Shown one piece after another: positions 63,363-64,000 of a stretch of 64,000 bases of DNA. Under the pieces are notes generated by a model, which did no database searches, had not been told where the DNA came from, and saw only the letters and a list, made by a program, of their open reading frames with translations. The translations under genes and the position numbers were made by a program. The DNA is taken from assembly GCF_900096585.1 (NCBI RefSeq), contig NZ_FMYH01000008.1, positions 122,300 to 186,299 on the forward strand. Reading direction: 5' to 3'. Origin of the DNA: Sanguibacter gelidistatuariae. GTDB taxonomy: Bacteria > Actinomycetota > Actinomycetes > Actinomycetales > Cellulomonadaceae. Positions within the stretch are counted from its first letter, which is position 1; every line of letters begins with the position of its first letter.

Positions 63363-64000
63363 CTAGACGTCGAAGGCACGGAACAGGAACGCAGCCACTG
63401 CCTGGCGGGTGATGGACTGGCTCGGCCGGAACGTGTTGTCTTCCCAACCGGTGGTGATTCCCGTTTCGGAAGCCCAAGCGATCGCGTCAGCAAACTCGTT
63501 GTCTGCCTTTACGTCGGTGAATGGGGCAGGCGCTGCCGGGGCAGGCGAGCCAGCTACCCGGTACAGGTAGGCCGCGAGTGCCTGGCGGGTGACCGGCGCA
63601 CTCGGGTGGAAGCCACCGTCACCATAGCCGGCGGTGATGCCCGAGTCGGCAAGCCAGGCGATTTCCAGGTAGAAGGCGTCAGACGTCTTCACATCGTTGA
63701 ACGGAGACAAGACGGGTGCCACGAACTTAGGGCTGCCTGATGCCCGGTAGAGAAATGCTGCCATGGCCTGACGGCTCAAGGTAGTTGTCGGCAGGAAGGA
63801 GAAGGTGCCGTCTGCGTTCGCCGTCCCGGTGGAGATTCCCTTCGCCTGCATCCAGTTGATCTCAGCCTCAAACGGGCTACCTGCGTTGTCCGCAAACGGG
63901 TCGAGGCCGAAGGTGTAGGTGGTGTTGTTCGCGACGATCGAGTTGATCACGCCGTTGCCGAAGGACTCCGAGCCGAGCGTGAAGCCGATGCCGACGACGT
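63363..64000 (-). CDS. S-layer homology (SLH) domain protein, C-terminal part (partial)
   Basis: The frame is open through the right edge; 211 residues are seen. Residues near the edge (VVGIGFTLGSESFGNGVINS) belong to the upstream part, so an internal GTG (63950) is not the real start. Then three SLH repeats: DPFADNAGSPFEAEINWMQA with TTLSRQAMAAFLYRASG; SPFNDVKTSDAFYLEIAWLA with APVTRQALAAYLYRVAG; PFTDVKADNEFADAIAWASE with QSITRQAVAAFLFRAF at the C-terminus. SLH triplets bind pyruvylated secondary cell-wall polymer, so this is a wall-attached surface protein. The pyruvyl transferase at 62195 may make its ligand. Confidence 0.9.
   Translation of the reverse strand, partial: VVGIGFTLGSESFGNGVINSIVANNTTYTFGLDPFADNAGSPFEAEINWMQAKGISTGTANADGTFSFLPTTTLSRQAMAAFLYRASGSPKFVAPVLSPFNDVKTSDAFYLEIAWLADSGITAGYGDGGFHPSAPVTRQALAAYLYRVAGSPAPAAPAPFTDVKADNEFADAIAWASETGITTGWEDNTFRPSQSITRQAVAAFLFRAFDV

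Overview
The window is one contiguous stretch of a very high-GC actinobacterial chromosome. Third codon positions are almost all G or C, GTG starts are frequent, and genes are often joined by 4-base ATGA or GTGA overlaps. Markers include a fused Kgd-type 2-oxoglutarate dehydrogenase, SigR/RsrA, MtrAB-LpqB, a WhiB2-type regulator, ribosomal protein bL37, a DUF3499 gene and a TIGR03089 gene. The mix (HNH/DUF222 endonuclease, SAF plus CpaE-like pair, PilT, S-layer-homology protein) fits Micrococcales near Cellulomonas, Oerskovia or Sanguibacter; the family assignment is inference. I found no rRNA, tRNA, CRISPR array, prophage or intact insertion sequence.

Layout. 1-5100: end of an ABC permease gene, kgd, and an SGNH-fold protein. 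5300-9450: DUF4097 protein, PilT ATPase, tiny bL37 gene, rsrA-sigR with a SigR-type promoter, and a ferritin. 9670-13510: DoxX, then the run aroA-rsgA-hisN. 13575-19400: DUF6912, a CpaE-like ATPase with its SAF protein, a BldC-like regulator, an unknown protein, a LysM protein and an Rv3235-family protein; regulatory repeats are dense here. 19500-29950 (minus strand): secA, YcaQ-type glycosylase, hpf, comF-like, lpqB-mtrB-mtrA. 30058-38091: an envelope module (membrane protein, DUF4129, DUF4350, MoxR ATPase, DUF58, a 41-residue membrane protein) facing a SpoIIM-like protein and an RDD protein. 38064-43310: acyltransferase, two-component pair, ahcY. 44031-47388: a ProVWX-type betaine transporter. 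47668-54400: HNH endonuclease, CDF transporter, Trm112-like protein, a phosphomannomutase homologue with a changed active site, two zinc-ribbon proteins and a metallopeptidase homologue. 54594-61262: DUF5719, a giant membrane glycosyltransferase, whiB2 and TIGR03089. 61332-64000: glycosyltransferase, polysaccharide pyruvyl transferase and the end of an S-layer-homology protein.

How it fits together. Much of this follows the gene order known from mycobacteria (sigH/rshA, aroA, rsgA, Rv3235, secA, hpf, comF, lpqB-mtrB-mtrA, ahcY, manB, DUF3499, whiB2), so the backbone is an ancestral growth and cell-envelope block: MtrAB-LpqB senses division and envelope state, SecA exports, WhiB2 controls septation, and the glycosyltransferase/DUF5719/mutase genes feed envelope glycans. 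Osmotic uptake, the MoxR-DUF58 module and surface-polysaccharide genes are laid over it.

The most unusual observations are: (i) a two-armed repeat element with a 20-base period and the core TCGCCGAACTCGTGA, present at two convergent gene junctions 18 kb apart, with a possibly related palindrome at a third; (ii) a full-length phosphohexomutase whose TASHNP serine loop reads TANDDP; (iii) paired DnaA-box sequences and 10-base-spaced CATCAA repeats in the two divergent promoters around the BldC-like/CpaE/LysM genes; (iv) nine perfect 8-base tandem repeats immediately before the Rv3235-family start codon.
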